Origin: an uncultured Fusobacterium sp.
Lineage (GTDB): Bacteria > Fusobacteriota > Fusobacteriia > Fusobacteriales > Fusobacteriaceae
Length of the DNA: 38,521 nucleotides
Reading direction: 5' to 3'
Assembly (NCBI GenBank): GCA_900543175.1
Contig: UQQO01000004.1
Location: 1 to 38,521, forward strand
Part shown: positions 1 through 7,826 of the stretch, piece after piece
Layout: every line of letters starts with the position of its first letter
Position numbering within the stretch: position 1 is the first letter of the stretch
Notes under the pieces: generated by a model
Seen by the model: only the letters and a program-made list of their open reading frames with translations
The model's database searches: none
What the model was told of the DNA's origin: nothing
Position numbers and translations under genes: made by a program

Positions 1-10
1 CAAAAAAGAG

Positions 11-48
11 AGCTGAGTAAAACATTTTTTTTAAAATGTTACTCAGCT
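11..48. terminator. Bidirectional intrinsic terminator
   Basis: Arms AGCTGAGTAAAACATTTT and AAAATGTTACTCAGCT pair with a two-base bulge. A T-run follows on the plus strand and an A-run precedes it, so it can also work on the minus strand, where it ends the MBL-fold gene. Confidence 0.8.
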
Positions 49-56
49 TTTTTTAA

Positions 57-878
57 TTAAAATATAATTTTATCTCCAGTATTATTAGACATTAACTTAA
101 TATCTAAATTTTTAAAATAGCTCAGTGCTTTTTCCCCAGTACAATGGGAAACAGCTAAAAATTTAATATTTTTTTCCAGAAAATATTGTGCAGTTTTTTC
201 AATTCTCTCATCACTGGCTCTTGAAAGGTGTAATCCCCCAATAACCCCATAGATATTTTTTTCAGTTTCATTAGTTACACTTTCAATAATATTGCAAATT
301 CCTATATGAGAGCAACCACAAATTAAAACCATTCCTTTTGGAGTATCTAAACCTATAACTAACTCATCATTCATATGATCTAAAATAAAAGAATCTCCTA
401 CTTTTCTAAAATAATATTCAGAAGGTGGTTCAAAGTCAAAATAACTTTTAAAATCTGTGAAAAAAACTATATTTTTTGAAATTTTAAAACCATTAGAAAT
501 ATATTTAATATCTATTTTGTTTTTTTCTAAATATTCTAAATCAAAATTATTTCCTAAAAACTCTTTTATATCAGGTTTTATTCTATATTTTTCTTGAAAA
601 AATTTTGGAGTAATATATAGAGTAAAATCTTTATTGGAATTTTCAATAAAAGTTTTTAAACCACCAGTATGATCGTAGTGGCTGTGGCTTAAAACAATAT
701 GTTTTATATTATTAGGAACAATATCTAACTCCTTAAAATTATCAAAAAATAGCCCTGTTTGTCCAGTATCAAAGATAAGTTTAATATCCTCATCTTTAAT
801 AAAAAAAGAGAGTCCAAATTCATTTTTTAAATTTTGATTTTTTCCAAGATTATTTTCAATTAAAGTTATAATTTCCAT
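57..878 (-). CDS. MBL-fold metallohydrolase
   Basis: A 273-residue metallo-beta-lactamase fold protein. The metal-binding motif HSHYDHTGGL lies at residues 65-74. Further likely ligand segments are CSH at 189-191, GGLHL at 214-218 and SHCTG at 244-248. The overall pattern resembles the cytosolic MBL subfamily often labelled 7,8-dihydropterin-6-methyl-4-(beta-D-ribofuranosyl)aminobenzene-5'-phosphate synthase-like; the true substrate is unknown. No signal peptide or membrane segment is visible. The ATG at 878 has TAGGAG seven bases upstream. It lies downstream of the XRE-cupin gene on the same strand, about 50 bases away, so the two may be co-transcribed. The family is clear; a specific function is not. 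Confidence 0.85.
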   Translation of the reverse strand: MEIITLIENNLGKNQNLKNEFGLSFFIKDEDIKLIFDTGQTGLFFDNFKELDIVPNNIKHIVLSHSHYDHTGGLKTFIENSNKDFTLYITPKFFQEKYRIKPDIKEFLGNNFDLEYLEKNKIDIKYISNGFKISKNIVFFTDFKSYFDFEPPSEYYFRKVGDSFILDHMNDELVIGLDTPKGMVLICGCSHIGICNIIESVTNETEKNIYGVIGGLHLSRASDERIEKTAQYFLEKNIKFLAVSHCTGEKALSYFKNLDIKLMSNNTGDKIIF

Positions 879-926
879 TGTTAACTCCTACTTTTCATTT
901 TAATGAAATTCCATTATTTTGAAAAA

Positions 927-1460
927 TTATTTTTTACTTGAGAACCAATATACTACTGATGGAGTATTTTTAGGATTTTTATATCTGTGTGGAGCTCCCT
1001 CTTTGATAACAATAGAATCTCCCTCTTTTAATAAAAATATCTCTTTATCCACTTCAATTTCTAATTCTCCAGTGATAACAACTCCAATTTCTGAATATGA
1101 GTGCCCCCAAGACATATCACTAAATGTATCTCCACCTTCAATAGTTATAGCTATACCATTAAAATTTGATTTTCCATTAAGTAAACTTTCAACTTTTACA
1201 TGAGATTCCATGTTTACAAAAATCTCCTCTCTCTCCTCTTTTTTAGTAACAGGAGATAGATTAAGAGTATTGTCTAAAATTTCCATTAAGTTTACATTAA
1301 GAGCTTGGCAAATCTGTTGTAGATTACTGATTGAAGGGCTATTTAGGTCTCTTTCAATATTACTTAAAAAACCGATTGATAATTCTGTTTTTTCTGAAAG
1401 TTCTTGAAGAGTGTATCCTAGTTTCTTTCTTATAGCCTTTATCTTTTCCCCTAATTTCAT
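927..1460 (-). CDS. XRE-family regulator with C-terminal cupin domain
   Basis: A 177-residue two-domain repressor/activator. Residues about 5-62 form an XRE/lambda-Cro helix-turn-helix (LGYTLQELSEKTELSIGFLSNIER), and residues about 105-172 form a small cupin barrel with the pattern GHSYSEIG, then GDSIVIKEGAPHRY. This architecture is typical of one-component regulators that sense a small molecule, often an amino acid or polyamine, in the cupin. It is divergent from the EIIC-like/serine dehydratase operon and shares its 330-bp upstream region, so control of that operon is the natural inference. The start is supported by GGAGG ten bases upstream. The effector is unknown; serine or a product is a guess from context. 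Confidence 0.88.
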   Translation of the reverse strand: MKLGEKIKAIRKKLGYTLQELSEKTELSIGFLSNIERDLNSPSISNLQQICQALNVNLMEILDNTLNLSPVTKKEEREEIFVNMESHVKVESLLNGKSNFNGIAITIEGGDTFSDMSWGHSYSEIGVVITGELEIEVDKEIFLLKEGDSIVIKEGAPHRYKNPKNTPSVVYWFSSKK

Positions 1461-1790
1461 TAAAGTATAACCTCCATTAAATAAAATAATTCCTTATAAT
1501 TATATCACACTTTATAAAAAAGTTAAAATAATATCACTATAATATAATTTCATTTTAGTATAAAAAATAGCGAAAAATTGCATATTGAAGGAAAAAATTA
1601 TAACTTAAATTGAAATTATTTTCAAAATAATGAAAAAAATTATTGAAATAATATAATCTCTATGCTATAATCTTCCTGTAATTTTTTTATGTCAAAAAAA
1701 CATCTATTGTTCACTAAGAGAATAATAAGTGTTGTTAAACTATACAAAGTTAAGTTTAAATTAAAAAGATAAGGGTAAAAGGAGACGAAA
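1461..1790. other. 330-bp divergent intergenic region
   Basis: A very AT-rich, non-coding stretch between the XRE-cupin gene and the EIIC-like gene. It contains the plus-strand promoter listed separately and several overlapping imperfect repeats around 1612-1650 built from ATTGAAAT/ATTATT words, which could be operator sites for the XRE regulator. The plus-strand leader would be about 110 nt. I see no known riboswitch in it. Confidence 0.5.
1643..1671 (+). promoter_or_regulatory. Sigma-70-type promoter of the EIIC-like/sdaA operon
   Basis: TTGAAA (1643-1648), 17-bp spacer, TATAAT (1666-1671) with an extended -10 TGC directly before it. The -35 sits inside the repeat-rich patch where the XRE regulator may bind. 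Confidence 0.65.
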
Positions 1791-2807
1791 ATGGAAATTT
1801 TAAAAGGAGTTGTTTTATTACTTGTAGTATTAGCAGGTTTTTCACTATTTAGTTTAAAGATGCCTAAGGGTATGAAGGCTATGGGAGCATTAGCAGGAGC
1901 AGCAACAGCAAGCTTTCTAGTTGAAGCATTTCAACTTTATGTAGGAGGAGATCTTTTAGGAATTGAGTTTTTAAAAGGAGTTGGACAAGCAGCAGGTTCA
2001 ATGGGTGGAGTTGCAGCAGGAGCACTAGTTCCAATTGCTTTAGGAGTTAATCCAACTTATGCAATATTAATTGGAGCATCAGTTGCAGGATTTGGAATTC
2101 TTCCTGGGTTCTTAGCAGGATATATACTATCATTTGTAGTACCAAGAATTGAAAAGGTTGTTCCTCAAGGGCTAGATCTAATAGTTATTATCTGTTTTAT
2201 TGCACCTTTAGCAAGACTTATAGCAGCAGTTTCTAATCCAGTAGTAAATTCAACACTTTTAAATATTGGTGGAATATTAGAAAGTGCTTCTCATACAAGC
2301 CCAATTTTAATGGGAATTATCTTAGGAGGAATTATAACAGTAGTAGCTACTGCACCTCTTTCATCAATGGCACTTACAGCAATGCTTGGACTTACAGGAG
2401 TACCAATGGCAATAGGGGCTCTTTCAGTAATGGGATCATCTTTCATGAATGGAGTATTCTTCCATAGAATGGGATTTGGAGATAGAAAAACTACAATAGC
2501 AGTGGCAATAGAGCCATTAACTCAAGCAGATATAATTTCAGCTAACCCAATTCCAGTATATGTAACAAACTTTATAGGTGGAGCATTAGCAGGAGTAATA
2601 GTTGCACTATTTGGTTTAATAAATAATGCTACTGGAACAGCTACACCAATAGCAGGGCTTATGGTAATGTACGGATTTAATGATGCTTTAACAGTTACAA
2701 AAGTGGCATTAATGTGTGCAGGAGCAGGAATATTTGCAGGTTTCTTAGGTTCAATAATATTTAAGAACTATAAGATTAAAACAGTTGATGAAATAAGAGG
2801 AAAATAG
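1791..2807 (+). CDS. EIIC-like membrane protein (PF13303 type), possible serine transporter
   Basis: A 338-residue polytopic membrane protein with about eight to nine hydrophobic segments and Gly/Ala-rich loops. It resembles the stand-alone 'PTS system EIIC' family (PF13303-like), which has the transport domain but no EIIA or EIIB phosphotransfer domains; none are encoded beside it either. The gene lies 17 bases before the L-serine dehydratase gene, behind the same promoter, so uptake of serine (or a related substrate) is a reasonable inference, but the sequence alone does not prove it. The start has AAAGGAGACGAAA before the ATG. Family assignment is moderately sure; substrate is unknown. Confidence 0.65.
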   Translation: MEILKGVVLLLVVLAGFSLFSLKMPKGMKAMGALAGAATASFLVEAFQLYVGGDLLGIEFLKGVGQAAGSMGGVAAGALVPIALGVNPTYAILIGASVAGFGILPGFLAGYILSFVVPRIEKVVPQGLDLIVIICFIAPLARLIAAVSNPVVNSTLLNIGGILESASHTSPILMGIILGGIITVVATAPLSSMALTAMLGLTGVPMAIGALSVMGSSFMNGVFFHRMGFGDRKTTIAVAIEPLTQADIISANPIPVYVTNFIGGALAGVIVALFGLINNATGTATPIAGLMVMYGFNDALTVTKVALMCAGAGIFAGFLGSIIFKNYKIKTVDEIRGK

Positions 2808-2824
2808 AATAAGGAGGCAGATTT

Positions 2825-4036
2825 GTGGATAGTTTAAAGGAATTATTTAAAATAGGTTGTGGACCATCTAGTTCACATACAATGGGACCAGAGAGAGCAG
2901 CTAAGAGATTTAAAGCAGAAACAGAAGATGCCGTTTCATACAGAGTAGAACTTTACGGAAGTTTAGCAGCAACAGGAAAAGGACATTTAACTGATTGGAT
3001 AATAGAAGAAACTTTAAAACCAAAGAAAACTGAGATAGTATGGATGCCAGAATTTATTCATCCATATCATACTAATGGAATGAAATTTGAAGCATTAGAT
3101 GAAAATGGAAATGTACTAAAAGATTGGTTAGTATTTTCAGTAGGTGGAGGAACAATAAAAGAGCTTACTGATAGTAGAAGTAATGCTGGAAAATGCTATC
3201 CTCTAACTAAAATGGATGATATTATTAAATGGTGTAAAGAGAATAACAAAGAGCTTTGGGAATATGTTGAACACTGTGAAGGAAAAGAGATTTGGGATCA
3301 TCTAAAAAATATTCTTGATACAATGAATGCAGCAGTATCAAGAGGAATTAAAAAAGATGGAGTACTTCCAGGAAAACTAAGATACCCAAGAAAAGCTAAA
3401 GAGATCTATGATAAAATTGATAAAAAGAAAAACTATTTAGTTGTTACTAAAAAGATTTTTGCCTATGCTCTTGCAGTAGCTGAAGAGAATAGTAGTGCAG
3501 GAACTATTGTAACCGCTCCTACTTGTGGGGCAGCAGGGGTTATCCCTGGACTTTTAAGAGCTTTAATTGAAGAGTATGAGTTAGATGAAACTACAACTTT
3601 AAGAGCTCTTGCAATAGCTGGATTAATAGGAAACCTAATTAAAGAAAATGCAACTATATCTGGAGCAGAAGCTGGTTGCCAAGCTGAAATTGGAGCAGCA
3701 TGTTCTATGGCATCTGGAATGGCAGTATATATTTTAGGTGGAAATATAGATCAAATTGAGTATGCAGCAGAGATGGGAATGGAGCATCACTTAGGAATGA
3801 CTTGTGATCCTGTTGGTGGATATGTACAAATTCCTTGTATAGAGAGAAATGCTATTGTTGCAGTTAGATCATTAAATACAGCTGATTATGCTCTTTCAAC
3901 AAATGGAGAACATACTATTAGTTTCGATCAAGTTGTAATTACTATGAAAGAAACAGGAAGTGACATGTGTTCATCATATAAAGAGACATCAACTGGTGGA
4001 TTGGCTAAATATTACGATAAATTTTTAAAAGCTTAA
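2825..4036 (+). CDS. sdaA: L-serine dehydratase, single-chain iron-sulfur type
   Basis: A 403-residue enzyme converting L-serine to pyruvate and ammonia. The beta domain comes first (GCGPSSSHTMGP at residues 11-22) and the alpha domain follows from about residue 150. Three cysteines, Cys285 (EAGCQAE), Cys327 (TCDPVGG) and Cys338 (QIPCIERN), have the spacing 42 and 11 expected for the oxygen-sensitive [4Fe-4S] cluster ligands of type 2 L-serine dehydratases. Translation starts at GTG with AAGGAGG seven bases upstream. It is co-transcribed with the EIIC-like membrane protein and followed by a strong terminator, forming a compact serine-fermentation operon. Length matches fused single-chain members such as the Legionella enzyme, shortened in the linker. 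Confidence 0.93.
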   Translation: MDSLKELFKIGCGPSSSHTMGPERAAKRFKAETEDAVSYRVELYGSLAATGKGHLTDWIIEETLKPKKTEIVWMPEFIHPYHTNGMKFEALDENGNVLKDWLVFSVGGGTIKELTDSRSNAGKCYPLTKMDDIIKWCKENNKELWEYVEHCEGKEIWDHLKNILDTMNAAVSRGIKKDGVLPGKLRYPRKAKEIYDKIDKKKNYLVVTKKIFAYALAVAEENSSAGTIVTAPTCGAAGVIPGLLRALIEEYELDETTTLRALAIAGLIGNLIKENATISGAEAGCQAEIGAACSMASGMAVYILGGNIDQIEYAAEMGMEHHLGMTCDPVGGYVQIPCIERNAIVAVRSLNTADYALSTNGEHTISFDQVVITMKETGSDMCSSYKETSTGGLAKYYDKFLKA

Positions 4037-4086
4037 TTATGCCTGAACCCTTTAATTTATTTATATATTTAAATTTAAAAACAAAC

Positions 4087-4114
4087 AAAAAGACCTGTGA
4101 AAACAGGTCTTTTT
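4087..4114. terminator. Bidirectional terminator with GAAA loop
   Basis: Perfect 12-bp stem AAAAAGACCTGT / ACAGGTCTTTTT around a GAAA loop. It serves the plus-strand sdaA gene and the convergent minus-strand alcohol dehydrogenase. Confidence 0.9.
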
Positions 4115-4115
4115 G

Positions 4116-5297
4116 CTATTTTGCCATAGAATATATTTTTGCCATATCCTCTTTAAAAAGCTTTTTAAATGAACCAATATATCTGGTTCCATTGTTGCTA
4201 CATTTTTCAGCTAACATCTCTACATCTTCATCAGATAGATTAATTCCAGTTTCAGAGATAGATATAGGCATCTCAATATCTTTGTAGAAGTTTTCCATAG
4301 CTTCTATTCCTTTAATTGCTACATCTTCATCTGTTCCTATTTTTTCTATTCCAAATACATTTTCAGCAAATTGAACAAATCTTTTTGGATTTTCCTTATA
4401 GACATATCTTGCCCAAGATCCCCAAACAGCAGATAATCCAGCTCCATGAGCTATATCATAAACTCCACCAAGATCATGTTCTAATTGGTGAGTTGACCAA
4501 TCTCCAATTCCACCACAACCAGTTAAACCATTGTGTGCTAAAGAACTTGCCCACATAATCTCTGCCCTAGCTTCATAGTTATGAGGATTTTCTAATGATA
4601 GTTTTCCATATTTTATCATTGTTCTTAAAAGTCCTTCTGCTATCTTATCAGTAAGTTCTAAGTTTCCAACAGGAGAAAAATATCTTTCCATTGTATGCAT
4701 CATAATATCAACAACTCCACAAGCTATTTGATATTTAGGTAGAGTATAAGTAAGTTCAGGATTCATTATAGCAAACTTAGGTCTTGCATTGTCACAACCA
4801 TAAGATCTTTTTAGCTGCTCATCTTCTTTAGTAACAACACTACCTCCACTCATTTCACTTCCAGCAGCAGCAATTGTTAAAACAACTCCAATAGGAGCAC
4901 ATTTTTGAGTTTTTTTCTTTCCAATATATAGGTCCCAAACATCTTCTATATCAGGGTTAGCAATACCATAACCAATTCCCTTAGCAGAATCAATAACACT
5001 ACCTCCACCTACTGCTAATATAAAATCTACACCATTTTCTTTAGCTAATTTTATTCCTTCATATATAAGGGATAATCTTGGATTTGGTTTAACTCCTCCT
5101 AATTCTACAAAAGAGATATTTTCTTCAGTTAAAGAAGTTTTAATTTTATCTATCAAACCACTTCTTACAGCACTTCCACCACCATAATGGATTAAAACTT
5201 TTTTAGCTCCAAACTCTTTAGCAAGTTTTCCAACATTTTTTTCCTCATCTTTACCAAAAACAACTTTTGTTGGTGTGTAATAAGCAAAATTTTCCAT
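4116..5297 (-). CDS. Iron-containing alcohol dehydrogenase (BdhA/YqhD type), internal-start product
   Basis: This is the 393-residue C-terminal protein of the fused frame, listed separately because an ATG at 5297 is preceded by AAGGGGG with a five-base spacer. The nucleotide-binding motif is AVGGGSVIDSAKG. Likely metal ligands are the Asp and His in GVVDIMMHTMERY and the two His in STHQLEHDLGG and YDIAHGAGL. Family members reduce aldehydes or butanal with NAD(P)H in the cytosol. Length equals that of unfused relatives, so the internal start would make a normal enzyme. It does not carry an encapsulation helix and is far from the BMC locus, so it is likely a general aldehyde reductase. Confidence 0.75.
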   Translation of the reverse strand: MENFAYYTPTKVVFGKDEEKNVGKLAKEFGAKKVLIHYGGGSAVRSGLIDKIKTSLTEENISFVELGGVKPNPRLSLIYEGIKLAKENGVDFILAVGGGSVIDSAKGIGYGIANPDIEDVWDLYIGKKKTQKCAPIGVVLTIAAAGSEMSGGSVVTKEDEQLKRSYGCDNARPKFAIMNPELTYTLPKYQIACGVVDIMMHTMERYFSPVGNLELTDKIAEGLLRTMIKYGKLSLENPHNYEARAEIMWASSLAHNGLTGCGGIGDWSTHQLEHDLGGVYDIAHGAGLSAVWGSWARYVYKENPKRFVQFAENVFGIEKIGTDEDVAIKGIEAMENFYKDIEMPISISETGINLSDEDVEMLAEKCSNNGTRYIGSFKKLFKEDMAKIYSMAK

Positions 5298-5768
5298 ATT
5301 TACCCCCTTAAATTTTAGATAAAACATATCTTTACATTGGATTCCATTTTCAAAAATTGGTTGCTTATAATTAGTAATAAAAAAATCCTTAATAACATGT
5401 GAAAATTGAAACCCACATTTTTTATAGAAACCAACTCCTTGTTCAGAAGTTCCTACTAAAATCTCTATATTTTTAAAATTTTCTAAATATTTTTTACATA
5501 AAAGGTTAATTAATATTTTACCATAACCACAATTATGAAACTTTTCATAGATAGCAAAATTTTTTATCTCATAAGTAGTAGAAGAAACTTGCTTTATAGC
5601 ACCTTGTCCTATTAAAATATCTTTATGATAGAATTCAAAAATTTCACAATCATTAATATATTTATCAATAGCTTCTTCTTCAGGATCAGCTAATAGTAGA
5701 AGAGCTAAATTCTTCTTTTTATCTTCTATTTTTTTCAGATAGTAATAATTATTATTGATCATATACAT
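4116..5768 (-). CDS. GNAT acetyltransferase fused in frame to iron-dependent alcohol dehydrogenase
   Basis: A 550-codon open frame holding two complete proteins. Residues 1-157 are a GNAT N-acetyltransferase with the acetyl-CoA loop in EKFHNCGYGKILINLL and a C-terminal GFYKKCGF segment. Residues 158-550 are a full iron-type alcohol dehydrogenase of the butanol dehydrogenase/YqhD group. There is no stop codon between them; the junction reads DMFYLKFKGVN-MENFAYY. The GNAT part ends near where such proteins normally stop, and the ADH has its own ribosome binding site. The frame may therefore give one fusion, an internally initiated ADH, or both. It begins one base after the stop of the SUFU-domain gene (TAA-T-ATG), suggesting translational coupling, and shows no good Shine-Dalgarno of its own. 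Confidence 0.7.
   Translation of the reverse strand: MYMINNNYYYLKKIEDKKKNLALLLLADPEEEAIDKYINDCEIFEFYHKDILIGQGAIKQVSSTTYEIKNFAIYEKFHNCGYGKILINLLCKKYLENFKNIEILVGTSEQGVGFYKKCGFQFSHVIKDFFITNYKQPIFENGIQCKDMFYLKFKGVNMENFAYYTPTKVVFGKDEEKNVGKLAKEFGAKKVLIHYGGGSAVRSGLIDKIKTSLTEENISFVELGGVKPNPRLSLIYEGIKLAKENGVDFILAVGGGSVIDSAKGIGYGIANPDIEDVWDLYIGKKKTQKCAPIGVVLTIAAAGSEMSGGSVVTKEDEQLKRSYGCDNARPKFAIMNPELTYTLPKYQIACGVVDIMMHTMERYFSPVGNLELTDKIAEGLLRTMIKYGKLSLENPHNYEARAEIMWASSLAHNGLTGCGGIGDWSTHQLEHDLGGVYDIAHGAGLSAVWGSWARYVYKENPKRFVQFAENVFGIEKIGTDEDVAIKGIEAMENFYKDIEMPISISETGINLSDEDVEMLAEKCSNNGTRYIGSFKKLFKEDMAKIYSMAK
5303..5309 (-). promoter_or_regulatory. Internal ribosome binding site for the alcohol dehydrogenase
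   Basis: AAGGGGG on the minus strand, five bases before the ATG at 5297. It lies inside the reading frame that joins the GNAT domain to the dehydrogenase, and encodes part of the KGVN linker. Confidence 0.7.
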
Positions 5769-5769
5769 A

Positions 5770-6405
5770 TTAAAATAAAGACTTTCTTTTATAATCAGTC
5801 AATGTATTTCCAATTTTTTTCACTAACTCTTCTACACTTATTTTTTCATCTATAATTTGTTTTAACTCTTTATCTGTAACTCCAATTAGTTGAACAAATT
5901 GGACTTTTCCATTTGGAGTGCTGATCTCTCCAGCTTCATCAAGAGCAGTAATAAATCCAGTTATATTAGATTTAGAACGTGAGTCCATACCTGTTTTTTG
6001 TCCTGTATATATATATTCATAAGGTTGGAAGATACTTCCATCTTCATATGAAATCTTAGCAAGAGATTGTAAAATTCCACAGATGCAACCTATTTCATCA
6101 TCTTTATTAATAAGAGAGGATTTTTTTAGTTTTAATGTAAGTTCAAATCCATAACCACTATATTCATAATCTTCAGATTCTTTTTCATAAAGTTCAGAAA
6201 AACCAAAAGTTACAAAATGAAAATAATCTCCACCATCATATACACTTATTCCATCTAATGGATCTTCTCCACCAAGACGCCAAGAAAGCATTGGAGCATA
6301 GTGTAAAGGCTCTTTTTGAGTTGGGTATATTTTTTCAAAAGTAGCTACAATAGCATCCCAACCAGGAGCTTCTATTTTTTCTATTATATTTGAATTTTTT
6401 TTCAT
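5770..6405 (-). CDS. Suppressor-of-fused (SUFU) domain protein
   Basis: A 211-residue cytosolic protein matching the SUFU-like family (PF05076) found in many bacteria. Recognisable parts are the N-terminal GWDAIVATFEKIYP segment, the LSWRLGGEDPLDGISVY stretch at about residues 42-58, and HFVTFGFSELY followed by GYGFELTLKLK. In bacteria the domain is of uncertain function and is often linked to immunity or protein-interaction roles; no toxin is visible next to it. AGGAGG lies four bases before the ATG. It is the first gene of a short operon with the GNAT/alcohol dehydrogenase frame. Confidence 0.82.
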   Translation of the reverse strand: MKKNSNIIEKIEAPGWDAIVATFEKIYPTQKEPLHYAPMLSWRLGGEDPLDGISVYDGGDYFHFVTFGFSELYEKESEDYEYSGYGFELTLKLKKSSLINKDDEIGCICGILQSLAKISYEDGSIFQPYEYIYTGQKTGMDSRSKSNITGFITALDEAGEISTPNGKVQFVQLIGVTDKELKQIIDEKISVEELVKKIGNTLTDYKRKSLF

Positions 6406-6472
6406 TTTTCCTCCTACAATTAAGTTATTACAAAAAGTATACTATTTTTAATATTTTTTTTCAATTGATAAT

Positions 6473-6500
6473 AAAAAAAGGGCTGAATAATTTCAGCCCT
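6473..6500 (-). terminator. Intrinsic terminator of the UPF0597 gene
   Basis: Minus-strand stem AGGGCTGAA / TTCAGCCCT with a TAAT loop followed by a run of seven T residues. Confidence 0.88.
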
Positions 6501-6509
6501 CAGAAAGAA

Positions 6510-7802
6510 CTATTTATTTTTAATCATTATATCAAGAATAACTTCATCAGTTATCTTCATACCAACTTGTCCAAGAGTTCCTACATTTTTAATAGTAGAC
6601 TCAACATTTCTACCAATGATTCCCTCTCCAAACTCAAATTTTCTATTTTTAGAAGCAGCATAATATCCATCAAGTGCAGCAGATACTCCACTTGCAATTT
6701 TAGTAGCACATGAACTTTTAGCTCCATCACAGATAACTCCAGACATTGTTCCAAGAGTAGTTTCAATAGCATAACCTATTTGTTCAATAGAAAGTCCAGA
6801 TAGGAATGAGATAGCTCCAGCAACTCCAGCACTTGCACAAATAGCTCCACAATATGCTGATAATCTTCCTATATTACTTTTAATATGGATTGTAGTCATA
6901 TGAGAGAAGAATAATCCTCTAATAAGTTGCTCATATGGAAGATTTTTTAATTCACAGAATTTAATAACAGGTAGAGAACAAGTCATTCCTTGGTTTCCAC
7001 TTCCACTTGTAGTCATAACAGGTAAAGAGCAACCATTCATTCTAGCATCACTTCCAGCACTTGCAAAAGAAGCCATATTATTTCTTAAATCATTTCCATA
7101 GAATCCTTCTTCAATTCCCTCTTTCATAAGTTTTCCAATAGAAAGTCCATAATAATTTGTTAATCCTTCATTTGCAATAGCTGTGTTATAATCGATAACC
7201 TTTTTAAAAGTTGGTTCAATTAAAGATAGATCTATAGTTTTTGCTAAATTGTAGATTAGCTCAACAGATAAAAATTCTCTATCAGTCATTACACTGTCAC
7301 AAGAGCAGTCATCACATAGACAACCTTTTAATTCTACACCATTTTTAAAGATTCTAGTGATATTTGTGTGGTAGTATTGGATTTCTACCATAGCAGAATC
7401 ATTACCATAAGTTCCTTCTATTCTTATATATAATTTTACATCACCATCATTTAGATGAACATGAATTTTGTCAGAGTTAAGATACTCTTTTACTTCAGGT
7501 AGACGAGTAGTGTCAACATGGGCAATAACCATAAGTTCTCTTTCACATTCACCAAGGATAGTACCCATAGCAACAGAAGCTTCAATTCCAACCATTCCAT
7601 TAGAGTTAGGTATTTTTACACTTTTAACATTTTTAACTATATTTCCAGAAAGATAGATATCTATTTTTTCAGGAATATTTCCAAGTACACTTCTTAGTTT
7701 ACTAGCTGCATAAGCAATAGCAATTGGTTCAGTACATCCCTCAGCAGGTATTAATTCCTCTTCTAATATTTTTAAAACTTTTTCTAAATTATTATTATCC
7801 AT
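6510..7802 (-). CDS. L-cysteine desulfidase / UPF0597 family protein
   Basis: About 430 residues of the serine dehydratase alpha-like fold used by the UPF0597/L-cysteine desulfidase family (E. coli CyuA/YhaM relatives), which release sulfide, ammonia and pyruvate from cysteine. Counting from the upstream GTG at 7808, conserved cysteines are Cys25 (PAEGCTEP), Cys319, Cys359 (SGVICDGA) and Cys366, probable iron-sulfur ligands, and a GSGNQG loop lies at 268-273. Unusual is a CLCDDCSCD insertion at 162-170. Both the ATG at 7802 and the in-frame GTG at 7808 fit the AAAGGAG site. The gene follows the AbgT-type transporter by about 20 bases, so substrate is presumably imported by that protein. Serine rather than cysteine as substrate cannot be excluded. 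Confidence 0.82.
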   Translation of the reverse strand: MDNNNLEKVLKILEEELIPAEGCTEPIAIAYAASKLRSVLGNIPEKIDIYLSGNIVKNVKSVKIPNSNGMVGIEASVAMGTILGECERELMVIAHVDTTRLPEVKEYLNSDKIHVHLNDGDVKLYIRIEGTYGNDSAMVEIQYYHTNITRIFKNGVELKGCLCDDCSCDSVMTDREFLSVELIYNLAKTIDLSLIEPTFKKVIDYNTAIANEGLTNYYGLSIGKLMKEGIEEGFYGNDLRNNMASFASAGSDARMNGCSLPVMTTSGSGNQGMTCSLPVIKFCELKNLPYEQLIRGLFFSHMTTIHIKSNIGRLSAYCGAICASAGVAGAISFLSGLSIEQIGYAIETTLGTMSGVICDGAKSSCATKIASGVSAALDGYYAASKNRKFEFGEGIIGRNVESTIKNVGTLGQVGMKITDEVILDIMIKNK

Positions 7803-7826
7803 ATACACTTCATCTCCTTTTATTTT

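Noticed and set aside
919..1407. Plus-strand frames opposite the XRE-cupin gene
   Set aside because: Shadows of the minus-strand gene, lacking ribosome sites and family resemblance.
1678..1790. Possible riboswitch in the leader of the EIIC-like gene
   Set aside because: AT-rich with only short weak pairings (CACT/AGTG); no terminator or recognisable aptamer core.
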